Positions 21,058-31,834 of a stretch of 64,000 bases of DNA are shown piece after piece. The stretch lies in assembly GCF_024586455.1 (NCBI RefSeq), contig NW_026089623.1, positions 186,001-250,000 on the forward strand, given 5' to 3'. The position numbers and the translations under genes are program-made. Under the pieces are notes generated by a model that searched no databases, was not told the DNA's origin, and saw only the letters and a list, made by a program, of their open reading frames with translations. This DNA is from Bactrocera neohumeralis. Lineage: Eukaryota > Arthropoda > Insecta > Diptera > Tephritidae. Every line of letters begins with the position of its first letter. Within the stretch, counting starts at the first letter, position 1.

Positions 21058-23097
21058 TCAGTTATGTTCAATTTGAAGTATCTCGCGCTGGTCATCTTTG
21101 GTGAAGACATCTTTTACCTGTTTGGTGGTATGACGGAATTTGGCGGCCGGATATGCTGTGACCAGCTCATCTTGAATCTTTGCCAAGATGGGCAATTCAC
21201 ACTGCAAGCCGTTCACAACATTTGGGTTGACGCATTGTTTTATAGTTTTCATCAGTTCCTCTACGTGATTGAACGATATTCGGTGCCTTATTCGGGATTT
21301 AAATATAATTTTCGAGTTAAGCGTTGTGGAATGTCCTTCTTCAAGGACTATTTGATTCCGAAAACAATTTATGGGGTTCTTTACAGTGGGGATTGTTTGA
21401 GACAGCGACTCTTCGCTATTCGTTGCCATGCTTGCCGAGTCCATGTCGTGGTCTAATGCATTTATATGTTGTCGGGAGAGGGCGTCTGCGACGAAGTTTT
21501 CCTTACCAGGCTTGTAATGAAACTGAAAGGCACGCCATCTTTTCATTTTCGGGTTCGGATTTTTATCGGATAAAGCGAATGTGAGGGGTTGGTGGTCGGA
21601 GTAAATAATCAAATTCTTTACGCCATACAAATGTTACGCAGCTTTTATAGAGCCCATAATATTGCCAGTAGTTCTCTCTCATTGGTAGCGTAGTTCTCTT
21701 CGGTTGAAGAGAGGGTCCTGGAAATCATCGTGATAGGTCTTCCATTCTGTGACAGAACGGCGCCTATAGCATAAGAAGAGGCATCTGTAGTCAGATCAAA
21801 TGTTTGCTTGTACTCAGGATAAAGTAGCAATACGTCTTCTGATGCAAGGCTTTTCTTAATCTTATTAAATGCATTAAGTGCTTCTTCATCAAGAGTAATT
21901 TGAATTTTCTTCGACTGATTAGCGCCTATATTTCCGTTTTCCGCCCCTTAGGTACTTCGTTAGAGGTCTCGCAATCGAGGCATAGTCCTTTATAAACCGT
22001 CGATAATATCGTGCTAATCCTAGGAATGAACGCAAAGCTCTTAACGATTTTGGGATAGAAAATTCTAAAATGTCTTTGACTTTGTCGGGGCATGTTTTGA
22101 TTCCCTTCTTTGATACGGTAAAGCCTAGAAATTCAACACTTGCCTGAAAGAACTTGGATTTTTCAAGGGAAACGCGCATATTGGCATCGAAAAGTTTTGT
22201 CAGGATTTGCTCAATATCCTTATTGTGTTGTTCGGCAGTTTGGGAGAAAATTATAACGTCGTCTATGTAAACATGGCACGTTTTCCCAATTTCAAATGCT
22301 AGGGGCATTTTTCAGGCCAAAAGGGAGCCGACAAAACTCGTACTTTCCATTATTAACTGAGAAAGCCGTTTTTTCCCTATCCTTTTCCTCAAGTTTGATT
22401 TGGTGAAATCCTGATTTAAGATCTATTGTCGAGAAAAATCCAGCATTTCCCATGTTTGCCAAGATTACAGAGGTGTCCGGAATTGGGTATTTATCGTTTA
22501 TTGTCTTAGTGTTTAGCTTTCTAAAGTCAATTACGAGTCGTGATCGCTTGTTGCCCCTTTCGTCTAAACCTTTCTTATCTACAACCCAAATTGGATTGTT
22601 ATAAGGGGAACGGGATGGTCTAATGATTCCGTCACGCAACAGATCTCCCTATTGACAAATTCCGCAGAAGCAATGGGGTACGGGTAACTTTTTGAGTAGA
22701 CAGGTAAATCGTCCACAGTCCTTATTGTACCTACAATGTTGGTATTGTAGGGCAGTGCTCCATCTGGATCAGCGAAAACTTTAGCATGACGCTTTAGCAG
22801 TGTAGAGATATCAATATTGTCCTCGCTTCTTTTCGATTTACTTTCTGCTAACTTGTTAACGTCCGAACAGTTGTGGTACAAGAATTTTTCCTTTCCACCG
22901 TCATAACTCAACGTACCACTCTTCAGGTCAATACGACCATTTACCTCTTTTAGTAAGTCGAATCCTATAATGCCGTCAAAAGTTTCTAAACTGGGTAGGA
23001 CAAAGAATTCAACATTTTTATTTAATATATTTATTGTACATTTTTTGTTTATTATATCGGTACCGTGGATGGATTTAACAGTGAAAGAGTTATTCAC
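21058..23097 (-). pseudogene. Gypsy pol remnant: protease, RT, RNase H (integrase missing)
   Basis: The protease-like part begins near 23097 (IIGFDLLKEVNGRIDL). RT follows at 22639-22292 (SRLVIDFRKLNTKTIN, FSTIDLKSGFHQI, CRLPFGLKNAPSI) and at 22308-21919 (HVYIDDVIIFS, SFLGLARYYRRFI). RNase H is at 21830-21500 (DLTTDASSYAIGAVL, YSDHQPLTFALSD, ADALSRQ). Overlapping ends of the open frames near 22600, 22300, 21840 and 21640 show at least four frame changes. After about 21058 the frame enters non-coding DNA and no integrase zinc finger or DDE core follows. Confidence 0.88.
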
Positions 23098-23119
23098 AGG
23101 TTTTATTCCCTTTAGAGCG

Positions 23120-24145
23120 TTAAGGTGTTTTACATAGCAGGCGATTGAATGTGCCGGCCGTATTTCCGTTATCTGGACGGTTTATCTTAGGGTAGGCTCC
23201 TTGATTACGGTACCTATCGGTATTACCACGGAGTTGCTGGGGTCTGTTCTGTCTGAGTCGGGAATATGATGGGTCTATGTCCATTAGTACTGGGGTTTGC
23301 TGAGTTAGAGTTTGTCCTCGTAGGTCTTGAGGTACTCTACGGTATTGGGGTGAATAATAATAAGGGTCTAAGTTATGGGGTGCCTGCCTGTTAAAGGAGC
23401 ATGCAAATGTTGATCTGGCTTGAATCGCTTCCAGTTCCTGCGCTAGGGCAAGTGCTGACGGAAGATCAGCGGGTCTAGAGGAGAAGAGAACATCGCACAA
23501 AAGGCGGTTGAGTTCCGAGATGAACACGCGAAGGGCATCATCCCGATATTTCTTGTTAAGTGATCCTATCAGCGTGGTGTTCTCACCGTGGGTCATGATT
23601 GTTTTATTGACTATCAGAGTCAACTTTCTCTCCATTGCATCATAGAACTCCACCACTGATGATTTTCCTTGCCTAAGGGTCGACAATTCTTGTTCAATTA
23701 AATAAATTGGTCTTTTGTCTGCATAGGCAAAGTCTAGTCGAGAAATGATAGCGTGAAAATTTAAAACTGTATTAAAAGAGGATAAAACGCTATCTGCGGC
23801 TCCTACTACTTTATTTCGTATTATGCCTACCGCTTGGTAGTGCCTTGAGCTCCCCGGATACGCTTCGAACACCCTATAAGCAGTATGAGCTGCTTGTCTC
23901 CAAGACACATAACGGGTAGCTTCGCCTTTGAACTCCGGCAAGGTTTTCACAAGGTCCAAGGATTCGTCACATGGTATTCCGGGTTGAATAGTCACCGGTT
24001 CGTATTGGGTAACACGAACTGGTGTTTCGATTCTTGCTAACCTGTTTGTCAGTTCGTCAACCCGAGACTGAAATTCTCGCCGGGAATGCTCGGTCGCAGC
24101 ACGAATGGTAGTATTAAGAAGAGCTTCTAGACTTTGTGCGTCCAT
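23120..24145 (-). CDS. Gypsy/errantivirus-type Gag
   Basis: This 341-codon open frame starts MDAQSLEALLNTTIRAATEH at 24145. The capsid-like core LPEFKGEATRYVSWRQAAH, with SRLDFAYADKRPIYLIEQEL and VVEFYDAMERKLTLI, is the pattern of insect gypsy/errantivirus Gag. The C-terminus is rich in Arg, Gln and Asn (LRQNRPQQLRGN) in place of a zinc knuckle, as is common for this group. It is separated from the pol remnant by a short gap with a frame change. The frame is unbroken although pol is decayed. Confidence 0.85.
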   Translation of the reverse strand: MDAQSLEALLNTTIRAATEHSRREFQSRVDELTNRLARIETPVRVTQYEPVTIQPGIPCDESLDLVKTLPEFKGEATRYVSWRQAAHTAYRVFEAYPGSSRHYQAVGIIRNKVVGAADSVLSSFNTVLNFHAIISRLDFAYADKRPIYLIEQELSTLRQGKSSVVEFYDAMERKLTLIVNKTIMTHGENTTLIGSLNKKYRDDALRVFISELNRLLCDVLFSSRPADLPSALALAQELEAIQARSTFACSFNRQAPHNLDPYYYSPQYRRVPQDLRGQTLTQQTPVLMDIDPSYSRLRQNRPQQLRGNTDRYRNQGAYPKINRPDNGNTAGTFNRLLCKTP

Positions 24146-24690
24146 ATTTAATTTTCTCTAAGTCAGTCAAGTGCTAAGTGGATATAGGGACTTCCCTTTC
24201 TAACCGTTACCCACCTTTACAAATTTAATTTATTATTTAAGAATTACCAAAAAGGATAGTAAAAAAAATTTTACTTATTTTTATTTTTTTTTTAACAAAG
24301 TTAGCTGCTAAATCACTCTACTCACATGAAATTTTCTATGTCACTAAATAAGGTATGATAAGGCAGCAGCACGATGATTCCTGGGGTTGTGATCCAGCAG
24401 CAGGAAGACAGGATTACGATGATTAGGATGCTTTATTTCTTAGAGCATTGGCTCCACACTTTCTCCCACTGTTAGGTAGTGTTTAAATTTTACAAAATAA
24501 TATGTTTAATGCAATGAGTTTAATGAAATGGTTGCGGTTAAAATTTTTCAAAATAGAAAACTGTTCGTAGCTCTCACTATTTATGTAGTGTTGATTAAGT
24601 TAAATGTTTTTCCGCGACTGTCGGGTGTATTCGAACCACGGCCACGCACAGGATTTGTCCTTTATAAGGATAACACAAGAACTGCACTAT
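24146..24690 (-). other. Gypsy 5' untranslated region
   Basis: AT-rich sequence lies between the primer binding site and the Gag start. No upstream open frame of note was recognised. It contains a run of T near 24280-24295. Confidence 0.55.
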
Positions 24691-24709
24691 GGCCCCACGT
24701 TGGGCGCCA
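24691..24709 (-). promoter_or_regulatory. tRNA primer binding site of the gypsy element
   Basis: On the minus strand the sequence is TGGCGCCCAACGTGGGGCC, a standard insect LTR-retrotransposon primer site (TGGCGCC complements a tRNA 3' CCA end). It directly adjoins the 32-bp terminal repeat, so only 32 bp separate it from the target duplication instead of a full LTR. Confidence 0.85.
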
Positions 24710-24893
24710 AAGATTAAAACTCAACAAGTGTTTTAATAATTTATACATACACACATACATATTACGCAAAAAGTATGTTTTCTTTGTTTATTCTCTCTTG
24801 CTCTTCTGATGTAGATCATTCACAATGCGTAACCAGCTGTCAAAATTACTTGAAAAATAATGTATTTTTTTTTCTTGAGCAATTACTTGAGAG

Positions 24894-25663
24894 GGGGGTC
24901 TCTCTTCCGAGGCTGTCGCTTTCTTTTCATTGGGGGTGTTTTTTACGTGGCGGGTCCCAAACCCAGCGCACAACCCTAAGCAGGGGATGTTTCGCCTTCT
25001 CACATTAGCTCGCCTTCGAACGGATGTTCTTAGGCTACCCAGAGGATACTTGGTCAAAGACCGGAAGTTGTGAGCTGCTTGAGCCATGTGTAAAAGAATC
25101 GTTTCTGGCCACTCCCAAGTGAATGGCGATCAGAGAACTTTCCTCACTTGCGTGAACTTCTACACATGACTCCATCCTCCAAGTCCTCTCTCGACGAACC
25201 ATCCATAATTCCCGTCCTGCTATATGGTGCAGAGGCTTGGGCGATGACAGCAACCGATGAGTCGACGTTACGAGTTTTCGAGAGAAAAATTCTGCGAAAG
25301 ATTTATGGTCCTTTGCGCATTGGCCACGGCGAATATCGCATTCGATGGAACGATGAGCTGTACGAGATATACGACGACATTGACATAGTTCAGCGAATTA
25401 AAAGACAGCGGCTACGCTGGATAGGTCATGTTGTCCGGATGGATGAAAACACTCCAGCTCTGAAAGTATTCGACGCAGTACCCGCCGGGGGAAGCAGAGG
25501 AAGAGGAAGACCTCCACTCCGTTGGAAGGACCAAGTGGAGAAGGACCTGGCTTCGCTTGGAATATCCAATTGGCGCCACGTAGCGAAAAGAAGAAACGAC
25601 TGGCGCGCTGTTGTTAACTCGGCTATAATCGCGTAAGCGGTGTCTACGCCAATTAAGAAGAAG
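24894..25663 (+). mobile_element. RTE-like LINE copy with inverted 5' segment
   Basis: Positions 24894 to about 25177 are the 5' leader and start of the RTE family in minus orientation. About 25178-25663 is the 3' end in plus orientation, encoding EYRIRWNDELYEIYDDID through PLRWKDQVEKD and the AAGAAG tail. The whole is flanked by a 13-bp TSD AATTACTTGAGAG at 24881-24893 and 25664-25676, so it entered as one insertion. The middle 2.5 kb of the element is absent. The intact MITE copy supplies the empty site. The layout is what twin priming produces. Confidence 0.88.
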
Positions 25664-26047
25664 AATTACTTGAGAGCTGCGTACCAACCTTAAAATATTT
25701 TGAAATCTAGATCACTAGAGATGTTTTTTGATCTTATTCAGGGTTGTTGTGGAATCCGAGACAGAATTGCTTAGCTGTCAGAATTGCAAAGCAATTCTGG
25801 GGTCGAATCGTTACATCCGTGCACGGATCGGCAAACATACGGAAGATAATTACGTGATACGTCAACCGTATGCGGTGATTTGCATTATGACATTCGATAG
25901 CAAACGGATCGTAATGTATTTTCAATTCACAATAGTTTTTAAATTCCACATTGCTTAGGATCATATTTTTAGGTCACAATAGATGTGAAACTGTCAAAAC
26001 TGTTGCAAAATTTTCAATAAACTAACAAAAGCCAATTAAATATTAAA

Positions 26048-26430
26048 ATGGATCCAATTTTGTTTTTTTATTTGAGCTTTAGTGAAAGTGATGGTAGCAA
26101 TAGCGTAAGTATAAAAAAAAAAAAACAAATTTTGTATCCTCATTAACAAAATTTTCTTTGTAGATTTATCGTTGAACAAAGCATAGGAATCTTAAAAAGA
26201 CGGTGGAGAATTTTAGGATATGGCAAGAGAGGAAGGTATCAACCCACAAAAGTGGAGGATTCGCTAACGTTTGTGTGGCATTACATAATATCAGCATAAA
26301 ATTTAAAATAAGTTTTGACCCTCAAAATTACGATTCTGATCACAAACAAGAAACAGACACCGGGGTAGCGAACCGCCTCACCGCAATCGACCAAACTATA
26401 AGAGACCAAATAAAGTATTCTTTAATATAA
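26048..26430 (+). pseudogene. Harbinger transposase, deletion derivative
   Basis: A first exon starts MDPILFFYLSFSESDGSNS and ends at a good donor (AGCGTAAGT). After a short intron the next exon begins FIVEQSIGILKRRWRI, the glutamate-bearing block of HARBI1-type transposases. ANVCVALHNISIKF follows after a frame change near 26255. The first exon is thus joined to the C-terminal exon with the catalytic Asp region missing. Confidence 0.75.
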
Positions 26431-26645
26431 ATAATTCAAAAATGTTTGTGTCCTTAACCTTGTAAATAGTTTTATTTTTAATGTAAACAAAAATACAAAA
26501 ATTTTGTTAATATAAAGAGTTTTTTTTTATTTTTAATGAGATATTCCATTCATTGGTTTCTTGTTTATGTTCTTTATTACTAAAAATTATAAAAACCCTA
26601 AAATTTAAAAAAATTTCTCACATTTCTATAAATTTGTATATTAAA

Positions 26646-27000
26646 GCTTAGTACGCAGCTCTCAAGAAACGTAAAAACTTCATATAAAAAAACGCTTAAG
26701 AAACGGTCAAGATACTTTCCTGCGACAAACTTACTTGTGCTAGTACGCAGCTCTCAAGAAATCTAGTACTAATTTTTGATACTTTTTTTCAGTAAAATGT
26801 GAATATGGCAAACCTTGTTTTGCGAAGAAACATCAAATCAACAATTGTTTCTTGAAGGAAATTCGAAGTAATCGTCAAATTCGTCCTAAATTAGTTGAAA
26901 TCATTATTATGAAGTATATTCCATTTTGAAATGTTGCATAAAACCTACCAATCATCAACAACATTTCTTAAATCTCAATAAAAATATTTATGTTACCATA
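26646..27000 (+). repeat. Partial copy of the GCAGCTCTCAAG MITE
   Basis: The left end AAGCTTAGTACGCAGCTCTC is followed by the first 355 bp of the MITE, stopping at TTATGTTACCATA. With the next copy, in opposite orientation, it forms a near-perfect inverted repeat of about 350 bp arms around a 170-bp centre. Confidence 0.85.
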
Positions 27001-27006
27001 CCTTAA

Positions 27007-27522
27007 AGGTTGGTACGCAGCTCTCAAGTAACTGCTCAAGAAAAAAAATACATTATTTCTCAAGTAATTTTGACATCTGATTACGCATTGTGAATGATCT
27101 ACATTAGAAGAGCAAGAGAGAATAAACAAAGAAAACAAACTTTGTGCGTAATATGTATGTGTGTATGTGAATGGTAACATAAATATTTTCATTGAGATTT
27201 AAGAAATGTTGTTGATGATTGGTAGGTTTTAAACAACATTTCAAAATGGAATATACTTCATAATAATGATTTCAACTAATTTAGGATGAATTTGACGATT
27301 ACTTCGAATTTCCTTCAAGAAACAATTGTTGATTTGATGTTTCTTCGCAAAACCAGGTTTGCCATATTCACATTTTACTGAAAAAAGTATCAAAAGTATC
27401 AAGTAACTAGATTTCTTGAGAGCTGCGTACTAGCACAAGTAAATTTATCGCAGGAAAGTTTCTTAAGCGTTTTTTTATATGAAGTTTTTACGTTTCTTGA
27501 GAGCTGCGTACTAAGCTTAAGA
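27007..27522 (-). repeat. Full-length copy of the GCAGCTCTCAAG MITE, 516 bp
   Basis: Terminal repeats AAGGTTGGTACGCAGCTCTC and, inward from the other side, AAGCTTAGTACGCAGCTCTC bound a non-coding interior. This copy is uninterrupted, so it serves as the empty-site reference for the insertions at 20444 and 24894. Confidence 0.88.
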
Positions 27523-27685
27523 TTGGTAATTTGCGTTCGAATGACGATTCGAACGACCGGATACGTTTATATACTCGTTCACGTAAGTCATCATGCCAGA
27601 TTACGATAGAAGCATTGCGATCACGTATGTCATAATACGAAATACAGGCTTTTACATGACGAGTGACACGTTCACGGATGTAATA

Positions 27686-28688
27686 CCATGTTCAGACCGA
27701 CACTTAATCACATGATTTCGGCTGTTGAGTGGCTTGTCCCACTAATCTTATAAATTTATCAAGATTTCGCCATACAAAAATGACAGTTCAAAATCACTTC
27801 ATCGGAGTGATTTGAAACTGATCCACGCTAAATCTCTCTGTGCGACTCTGATTTTGCGCCATCTACTTGGCAGCATTGGAAATCTATTACATTATCACAG
27901 CTGATTTAGACACTACAAAAATGAAAAAATATAAACAAACAAATTTTTATTAGAGCAATGAATCTAATTTCGGCTGAAAATCGACTTCCCAAATGAAAAA
28001 ATGCGTCCATTATTTCCATTATATGGAAAGTATTTAAAAGAATACGGCTTTTATTACAAAATACTATATGACAATGTTTTCTTTTGATAAATATTGAGCG
28101 ATGGGTTATGAAATGCTTAAATGTAATCTAATACCATGTTCAGACCGAAAATTTAAAAGATTAGATTATATTTAAGCATTTCATAACCCAACATTGTTCT
28201 CACTGCCGGTAGAAAGATCAAAAAACAGCTGTTATTGTCAATCAAGAATTCACATCGCATAATATTTATCAAAAGAAAAGATTGTCATATAGTCTTTTGA
28301 AATAAAAGACGGTTTTTTTAAATATTTTCCATATAATAGAAATAATGGATACATTTTTTCATTTGTTAAGTCGATTTTAAGATGAAATTAGATTCATTGC
28401 TTTAAAAAAAATTTGTTTGTTTACATTTTTTTCCCTTTGCAGTGTCTAAATCAGCTGTGATAATGTAACAGATTTCCAGTGCTGACAAGTAGATTGCGCA
28501 AAATCAGAGTCGCACAGAGAGATTTAGCGTGGATCAGTTTCAAATCATTTCAATGAAGTGATTTGGAACTGTCATTTTTGTATGGCGAAATTAAGATTAG
28601 TGGGATAATCCATTCAACAGCCGAAATCGTGTGATTAAGTGTCGGGCTGAACACGGTATAATCTTTTAAATTTTTGGTCTGAACATGG
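27686..28688. repeat. Foldback element of about 1 kb
   Basis: It is bounded by CCATGTTCAGACCGA and, inward from the right, CCATGTTCAGCCCGA, with TA on both flanks. The left half (to about 28130) is repeated in reverse complement in the right half (ATTTAGCGTGGATCAGTTTC, GATTTAGACACT/AGTGTCTAAATC, TATGACAATG/CATTGTCATA). The arms are about 450 bp. A third CCATGTTCAGACCGAAAATT lies at the centre near 28135. There is no coding sequence. TA flanks would suit the Tc1/mariner group, but this is not decisive. Confidence 0.8.
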
Positions 28689-28696
28689 TATTACTA

Positions 28697-29310
28697 ATAG
28701 CGGGATTCTGTAACCAGTCTCTAGTCTCTATTTGAGACATTTTGAGGTAAAATCTCAATTTGTGACTAGTTACTATTCACTAAACAGTCTCTAGCGTTAG
28801 TCTTAAAATATTGACTCAAACTTGAGACCTGGTAATTAGCAGGTCACAAAATCAAAAAGAACTCTTGTCTGCCATTTTGAATATACTGAATAGAGATCAT
28901 CACAGATATTAATCGATTGTAGTTATTTTCTATTTTGTAAGCAACTGAAACACGAAAAGGTTAAAAATAAATCAATTTTACATAAATTTCGTAAATATTA
29001 TGAAACAAAGTCAACATATATTTTTACTTTTATTGATAATTATATTTTTGGACTATGTTATAGAAAATTTAATATATGTTATCGACATATATATTTTAAT
29101 TCAAGTTTAAAAACATCTCTGAATAATTAAATGTAATAGATTTTGTGACTGTCACTTACAGAATAGCAAAATCGTCTCAAGTCTCAAAAATTGTCTCTAA
29201 CTCAAAATCTCAAATTTAGAGACTTGAGACAGTATCACAGTACCGAATCGCACGGTAAAATTCTCAAATTTAGAGGCTTATGACTGCATCACAGTACAGA
29301 ATCGCATGGT
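28697..29310. repeat. GATTCTGTA-ended MITE, longer copy
   Basis: The left end GGGATTCTGTAACCAGTCTC matches, inverted, the right end of the 8545-8711 copy. The right end (CAGTACCGAATCGCACGG near 29240 and CAGTACAGAATCGCATGG near 29293) is present twice, 53 bp apart. The interior repeats GTCTC and GAGAC words. There is no coding content. Confidence 0.65.
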
Positions 29311-29837
29311 AATTATATATGTATATATATTGAATTTAAACGATTTGAGGAAACACATTTGGCAAAAATATTACAAGCGAGGCTATAAAATTTATGGGTT
29401 GCATTCGAATTTTGAAGGAACTACTGTGGACTCTTATTATTTTTGCCTCACATCTGTTTCTTACACACTGGCATCACTATCTACTACTTGTCATTGTGCG
29501 AAAAAGAGAGTAAAGCAAAAAATTTAAAGTAGTTTTGTTCATGTATTTGTTTTCATGGATAAAAGTTTCTTCTCTGAATAAAATATAAGTTATGCGAAAG
29601 GCATGCAAATTCCAAAATGTTAATGAAGATTAAAATATATTGTGTTTGATTTATACGCACCAATATCGACTATTTGAGTTTCGTGTCCATATCAACGTTT
29701 ATCAGATTATAAAAAAGTATGTGTATATACATCTATAGTTACTTTGTATCTTTTTATTATGTATTACGTTCTTTTCAAGGTGGGAAAGGATACATTTTAT
29801 TTAAGTAAAAGAGATTAGCTGTATTTTATGATGGCAG
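29311..29837. other. Probable RhoGEF2 intron, no TE recognised
   Basis: Low-complexity AT-rich DNA precedes the first visible RhoGEF2 exon. It ends with the candidate acceptor TTTTATGATGGCAG at 29824-29837, whose pyrimidine tract is weak. Confidence 0.4.
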
Positions 29838-30506
29838 CGGTTGACAATGACAGTGATAATGATGTAGTTACAGATTTTGTAAATTATAATCCTGCATTCA
29901 ATACTGATCTCAAACATTCTGTATCTGAACTGAATGTACAAATCCAATTGCAAAATACTAAAGTTCAACATGTAACTAATCATCAGCATCCCTCTTCTGA
30001 GAGTCAAAATTACTGCATTCCTATTATAGACACTGCACCAGTTTTATCCGCAAGTAATTCTTGTAATAATAACATGATTCCTACAATAAATGTAACACCG
30101 CACAGTCCGGCATCAATAACAAAATTTAATAATATTTTCGAGGACACGCTAACACAACTTCAAAGTATAAGAGAGACGGTGGTCCAAATGAAAAATTGCA
30201 GTGCCCGCATGCATGATGGTTTTAATAGTTTTTGGCCAGTTCATTCGGCTATACTAAGCGCATCTTTGCCTGACCTAAATTCAGTAAATAGCGCTAATGT
30301 AGCACTGGCTCTTGGACAGTATGTTAGATGGATGCCACGGCAACAGCAATATGTTCCTATAAATGAACGTCGTAGATCTTGGACAACCATTGATGATCTT
30401 AATATTACAAATAAGAGCATTAGTTTATCTAGCTTGGATAGTGAAGAACCTGAAACAATATGTGCCACAGATCAGCGTAGACGTTCTGCCAGAAATAGCA
30501 CCGGAG
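29838..30506 (+). CDS. RhoGEF2: RhoGEF2 internal exon (low-complexity region upstream of the DH domain)
   Basis: The open frame runs VDNDSDNDVVTDFVNYNP to RRRSARNSTG and ends at a strong donor, GGAG|GTAAGG, with the border after 30506 in phase 1. The next exon at 46704 begins GC in the complementary phase, giving a Gly codon and a continuous frame. The segment is rich in Ser, Asn and Gln. It includes a predicted helix around TQLQSIRETVVQMKNCSARM and a basic Ser-rich end (RRRSWTTIDDLN, ISLSSLDSEEPE) that looks like a phosphorylation region. The 5' border is uncertain: a nearby in-frame Met at 29828 could also be used. Assignment to RhoGEF2 rests on splice phase and on recollection of the Drosophila protein, not on a domain. 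Confidence 0.7.
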
Positions 30507-31106
30507 GTAAGGTTTTAAATTAAGTAATACGAACATTAAAATTATGTACAAGAAAAAATACATGTTAATATTTTAAATTTAATCATATATGTACATATAC
30601 AAAAATTCGACAATCTATGGTTGTTTTTTTTTTTGGATTTTTTCAATAGTTCTTTAAAAAAATTACCAATTGCCCAGTTTGTGCGTGACATAGAAATAGC
30701 CACACTGACCCGCTCTGCTGAAATTTAAAAACTCGTTTGAAATGATTAAGTGGTTTTAAGAACTGTTTACGTTTCGTTACTCGTTCGTTGTATGTACACA
30801 GTTTTTTTTTTAATTGTTTGGGATACTCTCACTGTGTTCGGTCTTGTAAGGAATCAACGGGCAAAAATACTATCACTGTCTATATAAAAGTGAAATTTTT
30901 GCCAAAGCTTTTTAAAGCCATAATAAGTAGTAAACAATTATATTCAAATAAATAAACCGCTCCAAAGCACTCTTCTGTCACGGAGTAATTATTCCTTGAC
31001 TCGGCAGGTTCTTCTGAGAGGTATCCAATTTAAAGTAATACATATTGAGTACTATCCGGAGCGTGAATTAAAATTTCATGGACTAATGCAGGAAGATAAT
31101 ACCAGG

Positions 31107-31246
31107 TATATTCTTCTTCTTAACAACAGCGCGCCAGTCGTTTCTCCTTTTTGATATGTGGCGCCAATTGGAAATTCTAACCGAAGCCAGGTGCTTCTCC
31201 ACCTGGCCTTTCCAAAGGAGTGAGAGTCTTCCTCTTCCACTGCTTC
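31107..31246 (-). repeat. RTE-like LINE, 3' end fragment
   Basis: CTTCTTCTTAACAACAGCGC, TGGCGCCAATTGGAA and CCACCTGGCCTTTCCAA correspond in reverse complement to the last 140 bp of the element at 10112-13318. It is a 5'-truncated insertion. Confidence 0.85.
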
Positions 31247-31834
31247 CCCATAAAATACGAGTAAATCTACGAGTACAGCAAACAACAACAATTTTATGCC
31301 GGATTGATTTAAATCATGTGTGGCAAAAACTGTACCAGCTTTGAAAATATGCGCATGTGACAAATTTTTGAGGCGTATGTACTCGGTGGAATTTCAATTA
31401 TGCATATAACGTATGTATATACATACATATATGTATATGCATTTGAAATAGTACAGAAGTGCACGAGTAAATCAGTGATGATATATAAACCGAACGCTGT
31501 CGATCATTTCAATCATTGAAGCATGAGTGTGCATCATTTCGGGTATTTTCTGCCAATGCAAACGTTCATAAACAAATCATGTATAAGCTGATCGCTAGTG
31601 ATTCAAAGTTGTTCTCTATCGCTGATTTTAAGACAAACGGTTCGATTCGTGTACATGAATCGAACAGACAGAATCAGACAGAGTAACGGATCAGTACTTG
31701 AGTTCAGTACTTGAGCACAAAAGTGCGTATAAACCAAACATTTCAGGTCAAATTAATATGACGAAAAAAACATAAATAAATTAAGGAAGGTGTATAATCA
31801 ATCATATAGAGTAAAGTCAGTCGGATGATCGAAA

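Larger units (their letters stand above)
20444..24741 (-). mobile_element. Ty3/gypsy retrotransposon with 32-bp inverted ends, defective
   Basis: The unit is flanked by a 4-bp TSD TATA at 20440-20443 and 24742-24745. The uninterrupted MITE copy near 27175 has a single TTCA at that place, which fixes the borders. The two ends are a perfect 32-bp inverted repeat (AATTATTAAAACACTTGTTG read inward from both sides). On the minus strand the right repeat runs directly into a primer binding site. No pair of direct LTRs was found. Gag, protease, RT and part of RNase H are present with frameshifts; integrase is missing. The 20476-21050 segment is non-coding and LTR-like. Confidence 0.85.
20087..25690 (+). 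repeat. GCAGCTCTCAAG MITE split by a gypsy copy and an RTE copy
   Basis: The left end AAGCTTAGTACGCAGCTCTC is at 20087 and the right end, CTTGAGAGCTGCGTACCAAC, is at about 25690. The 516-bp MITE seen whole at 27007-27522 is recovered when the insertions at 20444-24741 and 24894-25663, with their TSDs, are removed. It therefore predates both. There is no coding content. Confidence 0.85.
25811..27683 (+). mobile_element. Internally deleted PIF/Harbinger element
   Basis: The left end TTACATCCGTGCACG and the right end, read inward, TTACATCCGTGAACG make a short TIR. Between them are a transposase remnant (26048-26430) and a later pair of MITE copies (26646-27522). A clear 3-bp TSD could not be settled because the bases next to the TIR are themselves TTA/TAA. 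Confidence 0.65.

Noticed and set aside
21052..21584. Plus-strand frames of 134 and 86 codons
   Set aside because: They are antisense to the gypsy RNase H region, which has clear motifs on the minus strand.
20444..24741. Reading the inverted ends as a DIRS-type retroelement
   Set aside because: DIRS elements use a tyrosine recombinase and make no TSD. Here there is a 4-bp TSD, a tRNA primer site and gypsy-type Gag and RT.
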